From assembly GCF_000421105.1 (NCBI RefSeq), contig NZ_ATWF01000001.1:1747407-1811406 (forward strand): a DNA stretch of 64,000 nucleotides, given 5' to 3'. Positions within the stretch are counted from its first letter, which is position 1; each line of letters begins with the position of its first letter. The notes beneath the pieces were generated by a model. It searched no databases, was not told the DNA's origin, and worked only from the letters and a program-made list of their open reading frames with translations. Of the stretch, positions 35,102 to 45,400 are shown in pieces. The position numbers were made by a program, and so were the translations under genes. Source of the DNA: Limisalsivibrio acetivorans. GTDB taxonomy: Bacteria; Chrysiogenota; Deferribacteres; Deferribacterales; Geovibrionaceae.

Positions 35102-36106
35102 ATGAAAACAGCGGTATTCAGCACCAAGCCCTACGATATGGAGTACCTCGGCAGAGCATTTCAGGATGCCGGTATCGAGCATGAATTCTTCGAAGCGAGA
35201 TTGAGGAAGAAGACGGCAAAGCTTGCCAGAAACTTCGAGGCTGTGTGTATCTTCGTGAACGACACGGCGGATGCTGAGGTTCTTGAGGAGCTCAGCGGTT
35301 TCGGAATAAAGCTTGTAACCCTCCGCTGTGCCGGATTCAATAACGTGGATCTCAAGAAGGCAGAGGAGCTTGGGATAAAGGTTACCCGTGTTCCGGCCTA
35401 CTCCCCATACTCCGTGGCAGAGCACACCATCGGCCTAATGCTCAGCCTCAACAGGCACTTCCACAGGGCGTTCTGGCGTGTGCGGGAGGCAAACTTCTCC
35501 CTCGACGGACTCATGGGATTTGATATGCACGGCAAAACCGTTGGCGTTATCGGAACGGGCTCCATCGGAAGGGTGGTCTGTAGAATCCTCAACGGCTTCG
35601 GCATGAAGGTGCTGGGATATGATATATACGAGGATGAGGAGCTTAAAAAGCTGGGCATCACCTATACGGATACTGAAACGATATTCAAAGAATCGGACAT
35701 TATAACACTGCACACACCCCTGACCCCCGAAACGAAATATCTTATCAATGAGAACACCCTCGCCATGATGAAGGAGGGCATAATGCTCATAAACACAAGC
35801 CGTGGAGGGTTAGTGGATACTAGAGCCGTTATCTCAGCACTCAAGAGCGGCCGGATAGGCTCCTTAGGCCTTGATGTTTACGAGGAGGAGGGGGATCTCT
35901 TCTTTGAGGACCTCTCAGACTACATCGTACAGGATGACGTTTTCATGCGCCTGCTCACCTTCCCAAATGTTCTGATAACAGGGCACCAGGCCTTCTTTAC
36001 TACAAATGCCATGGAGGCGATCGCAGAAACAACAGCACAGAACATAAAGAGTCTTGAGGTAGGAAGGGAACTCGAAAACAGTGTTACAACGGAGAAGACA
36101 GCCTAA
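35102..36106 (+). CDS. D-lactate dehydrogenase / 2-hydroxyacid dehydrogenase
   Basis: NAD-dependent reduction of pyruvate to D-lactate or a similar 2-oxoacid (334 aa). NAD-binding GVIGTGSIGRVVCRIL; catalytic residues in LRCAGFNNVDL, the INTSRGGLVDT block, DVYEEEGDLFFEDLSD (Glu) and GHQAFFT (His). The closest pattern is fermentative LdhA. The end overlaps the convergent PPTase gene by 4 bases. Confidence 0.9.
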   Translation: MKTAVFSTKPYDMEYLGRAFQDAGIEHEFFEARLRKKTAKLARNFEAVCIFVNDTADAEVLEELSGFGIKLVTLRCAGFNNVDLKKAEELGIKVTRVPAYSPYSVAEHTIGLMLSLNRHFHRAFWRVREANFSLDGLMGFDMHGKTVGVIGTGSIGRVVCRILNGFGMKVLGYDIYEDEELKKLGITYTDTETIFKESDIITLHTPLTPETKYLINENTLAMMKEGIMLINTSRGGLVDTRAVISALKSGRIGSLGLDVYEEEGDLFFEDLSDYIVQDDVFMRLLTFPNVLITGHQAFFTTNAMEAIAETTAQNIKSLEVGRELENSVTTEKTA

Positions 36107-36741
36107 AGGATACTCCCGAGAATCCTGAAATCCACAGCGGCATCTTCAGTTGTGCAGAGGGTTATTATATACCCGTCAATGTCAAGGTGGGTGAGCTTGT
36201 AGTCTGTGTCCAGGTAGCGGACATAGCCGGGATAGACACAGGCATCGGACAGCGGTTCCCTGAGCCCCGTTCCGGCTGCCTTCATGGCGGCTTCCTTCGC
36301 TGTCCATAGCCTCAAAAACCGGAGGCCTGCCTCACCCTCCCCCTCTGCCAGGATGTGGGTCAGTTCCATCTCTGTGAGATAGTCCTCAAAATCCTCCAGT
36401 TCAATATCCCGTATCCGCTCCGCATCAATGCCAATCTCCCCTTTATTAACGCACCCTGCAGCGGCAAATCCTTCGGTATGGGTAATGCTGAAATCGGGGA
36501 AGCCATGGATAAAGGGCTTACCGGATTCCCCTTTCTCGATTTTGTCTAATATTGAAGTGTCACCATTGAGTATATGGGTCAAAAGGAGCCTGGAGGAGGC
36601 GTAGTTAATCTTAGGGGCATCCCTCTTAAAGCGGGCGCACCTCTGGCGTGCCGATGGGGGGAGCTTTTCCAGCATCTTCACAAGCTCCCCGTTCAGCGAT
36701 GTTTTGTATCCTCTGATTAAAGCTAGTGCCGGTTTTTCCAT
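36103..36741 (-). CDS. 4'-phosphopantetheinyl transferase, Sfp type
   Basis: Loads phosphopantetheine from CoA onto the carrier-protein serines (212 aa). Family motifs: FSITHTEGFAAAG, GIDAE (Mg site) and LWTAKEAAMKA. Two-domain Sfp-like size, unlike the about 120-aa AcpS. It is the last gene of the NRPS/PKS operon and most likely activates T1, T2 and the ACP. Starts on the base after the stop region of the small membrane ORF. Confidence 0.92.
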   Translation of the reverse strand: MEKPALALIRGYKTSLNGELVKMLEKLPPSARQRCARFKRDAPKINYASSRLLLTHILNGDTSILDKIEKGESGKPFIHGFPDFSITHTEGFAAAGCVNKGEIGIDAERIRDIELEDFEDYLTEMELTHILAEGEGEAGLRFLRLWTAKEAAMKAAGTGLREPLSDACVYPGYVRYLDTDYKLTHLDIDGYIITLCTTEDAAVDFRILGSIL

Positions 36742-36903
36742 TCAGGCCCTGACCTTCTTGTCGCCCGAAGCGAGAAGAAGGATAACCCCCATAACAGGGG
36801 TTAGAAGCAGGGAGGCGAAGAAATAGCCCCAGAACCCGAACTTTTTGTTAATACCGAACATTCCCACAGCGATACATATGCATAGATAGAGAAAGAAGCT
36901 CAT
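36742..36903 (-). CDS. 53-aa two-helix membrane protein
   Basis: Not recognised. Two hydrophobic segments (about residues 2-17 and 25-46) separated by a basic loop NKKFG, with a basic tail DKKVRA. It begins 3 bases after the DUF697 stop and ends 1 base before the PPTase ATG, so it fills the gap exactly, which supports a real gene. The ribosome site is weak (AAGAAGTAAG). Confidence 0.65.
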   Translation of the reverse strand: MSFFLYLCICIAVGMFGINKKFGFWGYFFASLLLTPVMGVILLLASGDKKVRA

Positions 36904-36906
36904 ATC

Positions 36907-37407
36907 TTACTTCTTGTCCGCCGCGGCTCTTGCAACCTTCTGCCCGGTTTTGAATTCCTCTTCGAAATGCTCCCTTACACTGCCGGGGTCGAAGCTGAGG
37001 AATGTTCCGCCTGATTCGAAGTGCTGAACAAAAACCCTGCCCACTGCATACGTTGAAGCGCCGGCAACGATAGGCATTCCGAGTGCGCCAACGGTTGTAC
37101 CCACAACGGGAACCGCCTTTAAAAGACTTGCTACGGGTAAACCGAGGCCTGCGGGGATGAGTCCGCCCACGAGGGAGCTGAGGATGTTCTTAACACGATC
37201 CTTCTTGAAGGGGATGCCGTAGAACTTGGCAAGCTTGTTGAGCATATCGATCTGAACGCCCGTAACACCAACAAAGTCTACAACGGGAATAGGGACGAGA
37301 CCAACACCCATGGCGGCATAAACGTGCTTCTTGACAGTTTCGTCCGCCTTCTCCTTGCGCTCCTCAAAGCTGAGGGTCTCAAATACTGTTTTTTCTGCTG
37401 TTTCCAT
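36907..37407 (-). CDS. DUF697-like membrane-associated protein (copy A of the cluster)
   Basis: 166 aa. Pattern of DUF697/YcjF-type domains: an amphipathic helical region, VPIPVVDFVGVTGVQIDMLNKLA, then two Gly/Ala-rich hydrophobic helices (about 76-128) and VFVQHFESGGTFLSFDP. Function of the family is unknown; such domains are often coupled to dynamin- or Era-like GTPases, none of which is seen here. Start at the ATG at 37407 after GGAGG. It is a clear paralogue of the gene at 52787-53281: both share VP-VD--VTGVQ and QH-ESGG-LSFDP. Confidence 0.8.
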   Translation of the reverse strand: METAEKTVFETLSFEERKEKADETVKKHVYAAMGVGLVPIPVVDFVGVTGVQIDMLNKLAKFYGIPFKKDRVKNILSSLVGGLIPAGLGLPVASLLKAVPVVGTTVGALGMPIVAGASTYAVGRVFVQHFESGGTFLSFDPGSVREHFEEEFKTGQKVARAAADKK

Positions 37408-37466
37408 AACAACCTCCGATTTTTTTATTCTAAGCAACAATCCGTCTATTATATTTTTTAATATCT

Positions 37467-40400
37467 CTACAACCTTACCAGTATACTTTGCAATATGCCA
37501 ACATTCTTTTCTATGTGACCGCTCCTGAGCATTTCAGGGTGCTCTCCGCTCCCTTCGTAAACCGTGAAGCTCGGGGTAAGCTCTTCCCACCCCTCCTTCG
37601 ATACCTTAAAGGGAATATCAAGCTCCATCTCATTTCCTCTAACGTAGTGTATCGGGGCGTTTACTGGCTCCTCTTCGTATCGGGAGTCCATATACCTGTC
37701 GAAGTGCTCTATCGCTTTCAGGAGGCTTTCCCTGTTCTCCGTCTTAAGATATCGTTCATCCACCATCGCAAGATATTCCTGCGCGTTATTACGGTACTCC
37801 TCATCGCTGAAGCTGAACGTCTCATACCTGCGGTAGTTGTCTATGAAGATCATAGCATCTATTTCCCTTCCCCGCTTCTCCAAAACACGTGCAACCTCGT
37901 AGGCGAGATTCCCCCCAACGGAAAACCCGAGGAGTATGAGCCCGTCTTCGGGCTGAATCGATTCCGTAATGTCCGCAAAGGCCTCGGCCGGATTGTCAAA
38001 TGCTTTATAGTTAAAGGAATAGAAGCTGAAGCCATCGATAAGCTTTGCGATATCATAGTAGGTGTAGCCGTATACAGTTCCGGGAGGAAAGCAGATCACC
38101 TTCCGCTCCCCATCCTCCTTGAGGACAAGGATATCATCATCCTCGCCGGTGCTCACTTTCTCCTTCTGAAACAAAAGCTTATCTATATATCTGGCCATAT
38201 CGGCAATGGTCTGCTTCTCGAAAAGCTCATTGAAAGAGAACTTAATGCCGAACCGCTTCTGCAGGTCTTCATGGATGCCGAGGGATGTAATGGAATCTCC
38301 GCCAAGATCCTCATAATCATCGTAAAGATCCAGCGTATCATACCCAAGCTCTTCCCCCCATACGGCGGCTATTATCCTCTGGGTACTTGTGAATTCCTCA
38401 GCACCCGTGAGCTCAATATCCCCAAGCTCATCCCCGGCAATCTCATCGGAGGTGAAGTACGTCTCCCTTATCCTGCTCCCCTCCATCAGGAGGGTCTTGT
38501 TGGGATCCGTGCTTTTCCCAACGGCGGTGTATGACGATTCGGGTATACTGTCGAGGCACAGCTTCGCCTCCAGATTACTAAGAGGGGCAAAGGATTCATC
38601 ACGCACCACCTCAACGCCTGCGGCCATACCAACATCCTTCCACTCTGTCCACGCCAGTGATTTTATCCTTCCGGCTTCATCCCTTTCTGCAAGGGAATCT
38701 AGGAAGGCGTTTGCCGCTGCATACCCCGCCTGTCCGGGTGCTCCCGTGATGGCGGAAAGGGAGGAGGCCAGTATTGTGAAATCCGTATCGCTGAATACCT
38801 CGCATATGTTAAGCGCACCCCTTACCTTGGGTGCAAGGGTTTTTCTGAACGCATCTATATCTGCCGAGCTAAGGAACTTGTCCTCTGCTGTTCCTGCGAA
38901 ATGAAATACTCCGGCAAAGCGGCCGTAGCCATCTTTGAGTTTTTGTACATCTCTGATAACGCTCACATCCGCCGCTTCGGTGAAGATTCTGCATCCGTTC
39001 TTCTGAATCCTGCGCAGTGCAGAAACAATCCTGAATGATCCATCTTCGAGGGTAAGCAGAGCGTCCCATTCTTTCTCATTCGCAAAGCCGGAGCGTGAGG
39101 CGAGCACAATGTCGCAGTTTGCCCTTTCGGATATGTATTCCGCCATGAACAGCCCTATCCCGCCAAGTCCGCCAGTTATAAGATACCTCTCCCCATCGTT
39201 CAGTGGTAGAGGGCCACCTGACTGCTCTTCAGCGAGTATCTCCCGCTCAATACGGTCACCGTTAACACGAAGGCGAAAACCCTCCACATCAAGGAGCTGG
39301 AATAGGTCTTCCGGTTTCTCATCCTGTATTTGCACAAAGCTGTACCTTGTGTTTGGTCTCTCCAACTCAAAGGCTCTGCCGATGGCAGCTGCAGAGGAAT
39401 GCAGAGGAGCTGAGGGCTCCCTTCCGGCGATGATGAGTTCCAGCTCACCGTCACCCGTAGATGCAAGGGAGGAGAGAAACATAAAAAGCCTGTCCAGTGT
39501 ATGTTCCGGCTCGATAAAAATATCGGGGAGCGTATATACGATTCGCCTGTTCCGGGTTGCATAGAATTTTCTCACAAAGCTCTGGAGGTTGTCTTTGGAG
39601 ATGCGCTCCACCCCTACGGGTGCTTCGTAGTCATCCCAGCAAACAGATTTCACATCCTCTCCAACATCACCGGGCTCACCTCCGAAAAAGCAGAGTACCG
39701 GCTGTGTATCTCCCTGCGGTTCAAAGGCTCCGGCATCGCACCACTGCTTGACATGGAAGTAACCCGCCGCCCCTCCACGGCTTCGCATCATCGTATAATC
39801 ATCTATTTCCACAACGACATTGCCATCGGTGTCCGTAACTTTTACATCGAAATAAGCATACCTGTCATCCGAGCCTTTCAGGCGGGAGAACGCCAGACAG
39901 TCGGGCGGAACCGTGCCGAAGACCTTCATCTTCGGGAAGAGAAGCGGTATACACTCTCTTGCTTCCCTATGGAAGTTGAAGCCGATATCCGAGACTGGAG
40001 GATAACAGGGGTATTCCTGCGCAAGGGGTCTGTACTCGGGAAAAACTGAGATTATGCATCCGCATCCATCCGCACCCTCTCCTGCGTACTCAAGGCAGTC
40101 CCATTTATCGCTTACAGAAACATCCCCATACATTTGGTTAAACTCCTCCCTCAGGGCATAGGGCTTTGGAAATTCCTTTTTTATATCGGTACGGGGCATC
40201 CGGCTGGGCTTCTCATCAAGCACTTCTATGCGCCACTCCGCCACTGTGCGCCATTCGCCGTTGTGGCAGTACTCCAGCACACAGTGCTCACCCCTATCCC
40301 CGGGATGGACTGTGACCACAATCTCTACCTCACCCTCGTTAGGAACCTCAAGGAAGTGGTTCAGGCGCAGATCCCTCACAAGCTTCGGTTTGTCTCCGTA

Positions 40401-42404
40401 TATCCGCCATGCCAGCTCAAATACCTGGTCCACTACTGAAGACCCTGAGAGAACCCGTTTCCCTCCTATTTCGTGGTCACTGAATATCCATGATGAGGAG
40501 TATCCGGCGCTCGCCCTGTATGTGGAGAATCTTCCTGTTTTTATTACCTCGTGGTCAAAGAGGCTGAAACGTTTACTTTTCTGCTTTCTGCCGAACCAGT
40601 GTCTATCACGTTCGAAGGGGTAAAGGGGGAGATGAACCCTTCCGGCACTGGTGAGTTCTGCGGGGAAGAGGGGTTCGGCTCCGCCCGCATAGATATCAAG
40701 AATCTCCCTTACTGAATGAAGCTGTCCGTCCCTGAGCATGGCCGCAAGCTCTTCCCCCTTCTCTCTGGCCTTTGCCGGGGTTATACAACCATCCTCATTG
40801 CGCCTCTTGTCCCTAACGATGCGGTGTGAACCGGAAGCCTGCTGATAATCAATATTCATGAAGGTATCAGAGGTGCTTCTATACTCCCTGTCCGCATAGA
40901 TATATCTATGCTCAAAGTGCTCCCTTCCGCCAAGGAGGGTTGCCGACACCTCTGCGGGGTGGAGATCATGCTCTTTTACGTACCTATCCATACTTTCCGT
41001 AAGCCTTTGAAGGGCTTCCGGTGTCTTTGCGGAGAAGGTGAACAGATAGGGTTTACTCTCCTCCGTAATCCTCCGCCTCTCCGGAGGGGTTGCAAGTGTT
41101 ACATGCACATTAGTACCGCTCAGACCGAAGGAGCTCACCCCTGCATAAAGCTCACCGTCACCAAGCCCAGTGTGTTCGCCGGTTGGATACACTGGTGCGT
41201 TATCGAAATCAATCTGGGGGTTCGGGCGGCTAAAATGTACAGTTCCGGGATATATCCTGTGGTACAGTGAGAGTGCCCCCTTTATAAGCCCCAGCAGTCC
41301 GGCGGCGTTATCTGTGTGTCCTGCATTAGATTTAACCGAGCCCACGGGGCAGATACCCCTTTTATCCGTATATGTTTCAAAGGCCTTTGCAAGCCCCTCT
41401 ATCTCTATGACATCTCCGATTTTCGTTCCGGTTCCGTGGGCCTCTATGAAAGACATCCGGGAGGGGTCTATCCCCCCCTGTTTCCATGCATCACGTATAA
41501 CATCCGCCTGCACCTCAGCATCGGGTGCGGTTATATTCTGGGAGCGACCGTTCTGGTTTATCCCGCTCCCCTTGATTACGGCATATATGCTGTCGTTATC
41601 CCGAACGGCTTTATCAAGGGGCTTAAGGAACACGGCCACCGCCGCCTCCCCGCCCCCTGTGCCGTCAGACATCTCATCGAAGGGCCTGGTTCTGCCGTCT
41701 GCGGATTCGACCTCTGTTCTGTTTATGCTCCTCAAAGGGGCCAGAACCAGCTTACATGCACCCGCTATGGCAGTCTCACACTCACCCCTGGATATGGAAA
41801 CGCATGCGTTATGCACAGCTGTGAGTGATGAAGAGCAGGCGGTGTCCACCACAGATGCCGGACCTTTCAGGTTGAGGAAATGGGAGATCCTCGCCGCAGT
41901 CATGGAGGGGGTGAGAAGCTCGAGAAGCGTGTTCGGATCATCAATATCCGAAACCACACGCTCATATGTGTTGAAGCTTCCGTTTCCGCCGATGAAAACC
42001 CCTGTCCTACTCCCGTATATGGCTCTACCTGCATAGCCCGCATCCTCTGCGGCGTGCCACGCTGTCTCCAGAAGGATCTTCTCCTGCGGGTCCATGAGGG
42101 AGGCCTTTTGCGGAGGGATCCTGAAAAAGCGGCTGTCGAACTTGTCATGGTCCTTGAGATAGGCAAGCTCCAGAAAATCGCAACCGGCTGTGTCTACTAT
42201 CATCTTAGTATCACGAACCCTCTCAATGCTGGGTGGTGTTACAAAATCACGCCTATCCATCAGGGCTTTCCAAAACTCATCCGGGCCGGTACAGTCACCA
42301 ATGCGGATGCCTATGCCGATAATGGCAACCTCGCCCCTCTGCTCTTCGTTCTCTATTATCAATTCAGGTTTTTCACTCTTATCTATATCCAGAAGCTTCT
42401 TCAT
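37467..42404 (-). CDS. Type I polyketide synthase, KS-DH-KR-ACP-TE, no AT domain
   Basis: 1645 aa module that extends and releases the NRPS product. Domains: KS 25-440 (C190 in DTACSSSL, H323 in EAHGTGT, H363 in NAGHTD); a post-KS linker 445-605 with no acyltransferase motifs; DH about 612-880 (H644, D806; the usual HxxxGxxxxPG has Ser for Pro); KR about 1000-1265 (TGGLGGIG at 1077-1084, S1215, Y1228, N1232); ACP 1340-1410 (S1371 in LGGDSI); type I thioesterase 1430-1645 (S1495 in GFSVG, D1522, H1622). No AT means malonyl must come from a separate enzyme (trans-AT style). Expected chemistry: one C2 extension, ketoreduction, perhaps dehydration, then release. The start overlaps the NRPS stop by 4 bases. 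Confidence 0.95.
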   Translation of the reverse strand: MKKLLDIDKSEKPELIIENEEQRGEVAIIGIGIRIGDCTGPDEFWKALMDRRDFVTPPSIERVRDTKMIVDTAGCDFLELAYLKDHDKFDSRFFRIPPQKASLMDPQEKILLETAWHAAEDAGYAGRAIYGSRTGVFIGGNGSFNTYERVVSDIDDPNTLLELLTPSMTAARISHFLNLKGPASVVDTACSSSLTAVHNACVSISRGECETAIAGACKLVLAPLRSINRTEVESADGRTRPFDEMSDGTGGGEAAVAVFLKPLDKAVRDNDSIYAVIKGSGINQNGRSQNITAPDAEVQADVIRDAWKQGGIDPSRMSFIEAHGTGTKIGDVIEIEGLAKAFETYTDKRGICPVGSVKSNAGHTDNAAGLLGLIKGALSLYHRIYPGTVHFSRPNPQIDFDNAPVYPTGEHTGLGDGELYAGVSSFGLSGTNVHVTLATPPERRRITEESKPYLFTFSAKTPEALQRLTESMDRYVKEHDLHPAEVSATLLGGREHFEHRYIYADREYRSTSDTFMNIDYQQASGSHRIVRDKRRNEDGCITPAKAREKGEELAAMLRDGQLHSVREILDIYAGGAEPLFPAELTSAGRVHLPLYPFERDRHWFGRKQKSKRFSLFDHEVIKTGRFSTYRASAGYSSSWIFSDHEIGGKRVLSGSSVVDQVFELAWRIYGDKPKLVRDLRLNHFLEVPNEGEVEIVVTVHPGDRGEHCVLEYCHNGEWRTVAEWRIEVLDEKPSRMPRTDIKKEFPKPYALREEFNQMYGDVSVSDKWDCLEYAGEGADGCGCIISVFPEYRPLAQEYPCYPPVSDIGFNFHREARECIPLLFPKMKVFGTVPPDCLAFSRLKGSDDRYAYFDVKVTDTDGNVVVEIDDYTMMRSRGGAAGYFHVKQWCDAGAFEPQGDTQPVLCFFGGEPGDVGEDVKSVCWDDYEAPVGVERISKDNLQSFVRKFYATRNRRIVYTLPDIFIEPEHTLDRLFMFLSSLASTGDGELELIIAGREPSAPLHSSAAAIGRAFELERPNTRYSFVQIQDEKPEDLFQLLDVEGFRLRVNGDRIEREILAEEQSGGPLPLNDGERYLITGGLGGIGLFMAEYISERANCDIVLASRSGFANEKEWDALLTLEDGSFRIVSALRRIQKNGCRIFTEAADVSVIRDVQKLKDGYGRFAGVFHFAGTAEDKFLSSADIDAFRKTLAPKVRGALNICEVFSDTDFTILASSLSAITGAPGQAGYAAANAFLDSLAERDEAGRIKSLAWTEWKDVGMAAGVEVVRDESFAPLSNLEAKLCLDSIPESSYTAVGKSTDPNKTLLMEGSRIRETYFTSDEIAGDELGDIELTGAEEFTSTQRIIAAVWGEELGYDTLDLYDDYEDLGGDSITSLGIHEDLQKRFGIKFSFNELFEKQTIADMARYIDKLLFQKEKVSTGEDDDILVLKEDGERKVICFPPGTVYGYTYYDIAKLIDGFSFYSFNYKAFDNPAEAFADITESIQPEDGLILLGFSVGGNLAYEVARVLEKRGREIDAMIFIDNYRRYETFSFSDEEYRNNAQEYLAMVDERYLKTENRESLLKAIEHFDRYMDSRYEEEPVNAPIHYVRGNEMELDIPFKVSKEGWEELTPSFTVYEGSGEHPEMLRSGHIEKNVGILQSILVRL

Positions 42405-45400
42405 ATAACCTTACCTGCCGCATCAAGGATCCTGACGTATACATCACACATCCGCAGAGCCTCGTCACGCTTGATCCTCTCGGAGAAAACCGCCCGCATA
42501 CTGCTCTGTTCCGGCTTAAAAACGATACCAAATACCTCCGCCAGCCTGTCCATATCTCCATCACCTATGAGGACAACGGGCAGGATACCCTCAATAACTG
42601 CATCACCGTATCTCAGGCACCTCTTTAAACCTTCCTCTACGGAGGCTATCAGGCCGTCCATGCTTTCTGCATCATCAAAATCGACGTTGTTCCAACAGAG
42701 GACATCCCCTTTTACGGAGCCGGCAGGAGCCCGCTCCATACCGTAAAGCTCGGCAAAAAGGTATGCCAGAGTTGCAACCCCTTCCCCTTCGCTAAGATTC
42801 GCCCTTCCATTCATAGGAGCACTCAGCCGGAGGAGGCCGCCCGCCCTCGTTTCTCTAATGTCATCACTAAGGGGGATACCCTCTATACGAATCTTCTCAC
42901 CCTCAATACTTAATCGCAGTCTATCAGCCTGAGATGCGATTGTGCTGAAACGGAAAAGCTCCGCAAGGCGGAAAAGATCGGGGTACTCCTTCTGGAGCCT
43001 GCTGTGGAGCCTGACCAAGAGAACGGAGTTACCCCCTGCCTCGAAGAAGGTCTCCTCGGCAGAGAGATCATCATGACCAAGAACACCTTTCCATATATCG
43101 AAGACAGCCTGCTGGTATTTATCATCCAGCGGCTCCCCCCTGCCCTCTTCAGCGGCAACGGGCATCTTCGAAAGAGCCTTCCTGTCCGCTTTTCCCCCGG
43201 GGGTAAGGGGTATTCTTTCCAGTTTAACAAGCGCCGCCGGCACCATATAGCCAGGGATAAGGGAGTACAGGGCATCCTTTACGGCAGTCGTTTCCGGCTC
43301 ACCCGCATAGAAACCGGCGAGCTCAGTCATACCACCCCTTTCAAAGGGGACAACAGCGGCGGAGGAAACACCTTTAATATTGAGGAGTGCGTTCTCCACC
43401 TCGTTCGGTTCGATGCGGTATCCCCGAACCTTAACCTGATCATCGCTCCTTCCGGCGAACTCTATCTCTCCACGCTCGCTCCAGCGACCCACATCACCTG
43501 TACGGTATACTCTTTTACCGTCTATCTCGATAAAAGCTGTGGAGCTCTGCCCGGCATAGCCCATGCCCACACATGCCCCGCCGAGGTATATACCACCGTA
43601 TATCCCTGTCCCGCAGGGGTTGAGGTTCTCATCAAGAATCTCTGCAGTTGTGTTTATCGAGGGTGTGCCAATGGGGAGCACCGCCGGATAATCCACGCCT
43701 CTTTCCGCCTGAAGCTTTACAGACTCCACGGTGCATTCGGTTGGTCCGTAGCAGTTAACAACCTCCACATCGGGATGAGCATTCATAAACTGCTCCACAA
43801 GCCCTGAGGAAACGGCCTCCGAGCCGATGAGCATACGCCTGAGTGCGGGGAGTTCCGTTTCGCATGTCCCAGCTGAGATCAGCATGGAGAGTAGTGAGGG
43901 GGAGTTATCCATAAGGGTGACACCCTTATCACGTATATACTCAAGGAGAAGCTCCGCATTTAGCACAAGGTCGTCGTGGGGCATCAACAGAGTGTGACCG
44001 CATGCAAGGGCAGAGCACACCTGCTTCACAGAGACATCAAAGGCTCCGGAAACGCTGACCATCTCCCTTACGGGTGACTCAATACCTGCATAGCTCTCCA
44101 GCTCTGTCATATAAACAAGGTTTCGCAGGTTGTCATGGGAAACACGAACCCCCTTCGGCGTACCAGTGGTTCCAGAGGTGAATATATAGTATGCACAGTC
44201 ACCCGTCTCTACCGGTTCGGCATTTATCCTAGGCAGTTCCCGGCAGTTTACGGCCATCTGCCTGAAGCTCAGCGGAACATCGGTTCCGGCTATTATCAGC
44301 TCCACCCCTGCGGTCTTTGCTATATAAGCAAGTCGCTCCTCGGGGTGGTACGGTGTCATGAATGTATAGGAGGCGCCGCTCATAAGTATCCCGAGCATAC
44401 CTGCGGCGAGGATCTCGTCCCTCTCCGCCATGAGAGCCACGGTGTCGCCGGTTCCAAACCCCCTTTTGACTATCTCCGCACAAACTGCCATCGCATCTGA
44501 GCATAGCTCGCCGTAGGTTACGGTTCGTTCGGTAGTGACAACGGCCGGTCGATCGGGGTGCTTCAGCCCGTTCTCCAGGAACCTGTTGCGGAAATCGAGT
44601 ACAGGGAGCTGTGCAGGCCTGCCAACGGAAAGACCTCTGAGCCTTTCGAGCTCATCCTCGGGAATGTAGTCTAGGAAGGCGGTGCGTTTTTCGGGTGCAT
44701 TAAGGGCGGATCTCAGGAAAATCTCAAGATGATGCGCAGTCCGTTCTGCAGTGGAGAGCTTGAAAAGCTCGGTGGAAAACTCAATGTCCAGCCTCAGGGA
44801 ATCACCCGAACGGCTGAAGAAGAATGTCATATCAAAGAGCGAAGAGGAGGTCTCAAGCCCCCTCGTTTTCAGTTTGAAGCCGTCCCCCTGCATCTCTTCA
44901 GAAACGGTATCCTGCAGGATCATCATGGTATCGAAGAGGGGCTGACGGTTTGCCTTTCTTGGTATATCAAGCTCATTCACAATGGCATCAAAGGCACAGC
45001 TCTGGTGATCCTGCGCCTCCGCCACGGTGTTTTTAACCCTTGCTAGCAGGTTCATAAAGCTGTCATCCCTGCTGAAGGCCACCCTCAGCGGGAGTGTATT
45101 TATGAATATCCCGATGGTGTTCTCCACATCGGGGTGGAGCCGGCCCGAAACGGGTGTGCCGATAACCGTATCCCTGCTTCCTGTGTATCTGTACAAAAGA
45201 CCGTAAACCGCTGTGAGCAGGAGGGTATATGGTGTCGCTCCCAGTCTGGCAGCCCTCTCCTCAAGTTCCTTCCAGCTTACTGACTCGAATATCCTGTGAA
45301 TGGATCTTCCTTTAAAGCCCATAACCTCCGGTCTTGGGAAATCCGCAGGGAGTTCAAGCTCAGGAATATCGCCGGAGAATCGTTCCAACCAGTAATCCCT

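Noticed and set aside
39501-42746. Long plus-strand ORFs opposite the PKS (e.g. 39501-40049, 41170-42036, 41880-42746)
   Set aside because: They are antisense shadows of well-supported KS, linker and DH coding sequence and lack recognisable domains.
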